Shown here one piece after another: positions 6,041 through 6,097 of a stretch of DNA of 6,097 nt (position 1 is its first letter; every line of letters begins with the position of its first letter). The DNA comes from Anaerolineales bacterium (lineage in GTDB: Bacteria > Chloroflexota > Anaerolineae > Anaerolineales > Villigracilaceae): positions 1 to 6,097 of the forward strand of contig JAICRQ010000224.1 in assembly GCA_025966435.1 (NCBI GenBank). The letters are read 5' to 3'. The translations under genes and the position numbers were made by a program. The notes below the pieces were generated by a model, which searched no databases, had not been told where the DNA came from, and saw nothing but the letters and a program-made list of their open reading frames with translations.

Positions 6041-6097
6041 ATGCAAAAATGGGACTATCTACATATAGTGTGCGAAGAAGGACGCCCACGATATATA
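6041..6097 (+). CDS. 5' end of an unidentified gene, cut by the window edge
   Basis: An ATG opens 19 codons to the last base of the window, reading MQKWDYLHIVCEEGRPRYI. The call rests on context: a promoter with 17-bp spacing and a strong ribosome binding site 6 nt upstream, placed divergently from the ROK operon. The MQKW(D/E)Y opening resembles small uncharacterised proteins I associate with Chloroflexota, some of them DUF4177-like, but 19 residues are too few to assign a family or function. No link to sugar uptake is implied beyond the shared intergenic region. Confidence 0.7.
   Translation, partial: MQKWDYLHIVCEEGRPRYI

Overview
The window holds most of a minus-strand operon for a CUT2-type (ribose/galactofuranose-like) ABC sugar importer with its own ROK-family regulator. 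At the right edge is the first 19 codons of a divergent plus-strand gene. Reading along the minus strand (right to left) the order is: ROK transcriptional regulator (4545-5810), lipoprotein sugar-binding protein (3270-4475), two-domain ATPase (1741-3264), permease 1 (776-1744) and permease 2 (starts at 779 and runs off the left edge with about 259 codons visible). The transport genes are packed very tightly: a 5-bp gap between binding protein and ATPase, then two ATGA stop/start overlaps.

The organism is most likely a bacterium of the Chloroflexota (Anaerolineae-like). This is an inference from style, not proof. The binding protein has a long Pro/Thr/Glu/Ala linker of the PTEAPA type between its lipidated cysteine and its fold, common in that group. 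The N-terminus of the edge gene (MQKWDY...) also looks like small proteins I associate with it. Coding DNA looks moderately GC-rich, while the divergent intergenic region (5811-6040) is clearly AT-rich.

The genes make one functional unit. The lipoprotein captures a monosaccharide outside the membrane, the two different permeases form the channel, and the fused double ATPase drives import. The ROK protein, which keeps both its DNA-binding domain and its sugar/zinc-site residues, probably senses the sugar or a derivative and controls the operon. The substrate cannot be read from the sequence; catabolic genes may lie beyond the left edge.

The regulatory DNA is the most interesting part. The 230-bp divergent region has two face-to-face sigma70-type promoters, each with TTGAAT, a 17-bp spacer and a near-perfect or perfect -10. 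A perfect 14-bp inverted repeat lies between them. A TGTAAAC heptamer recurs in the divergent region and in the leader of the binding-protein gene, where a TTTGC-GA-GCAAA dyad also sits. I see no CRISPR array, mobile element, RNA gene or evidently new multi-gene system; the protein-coding content is a conventional sugar-uptake operon.
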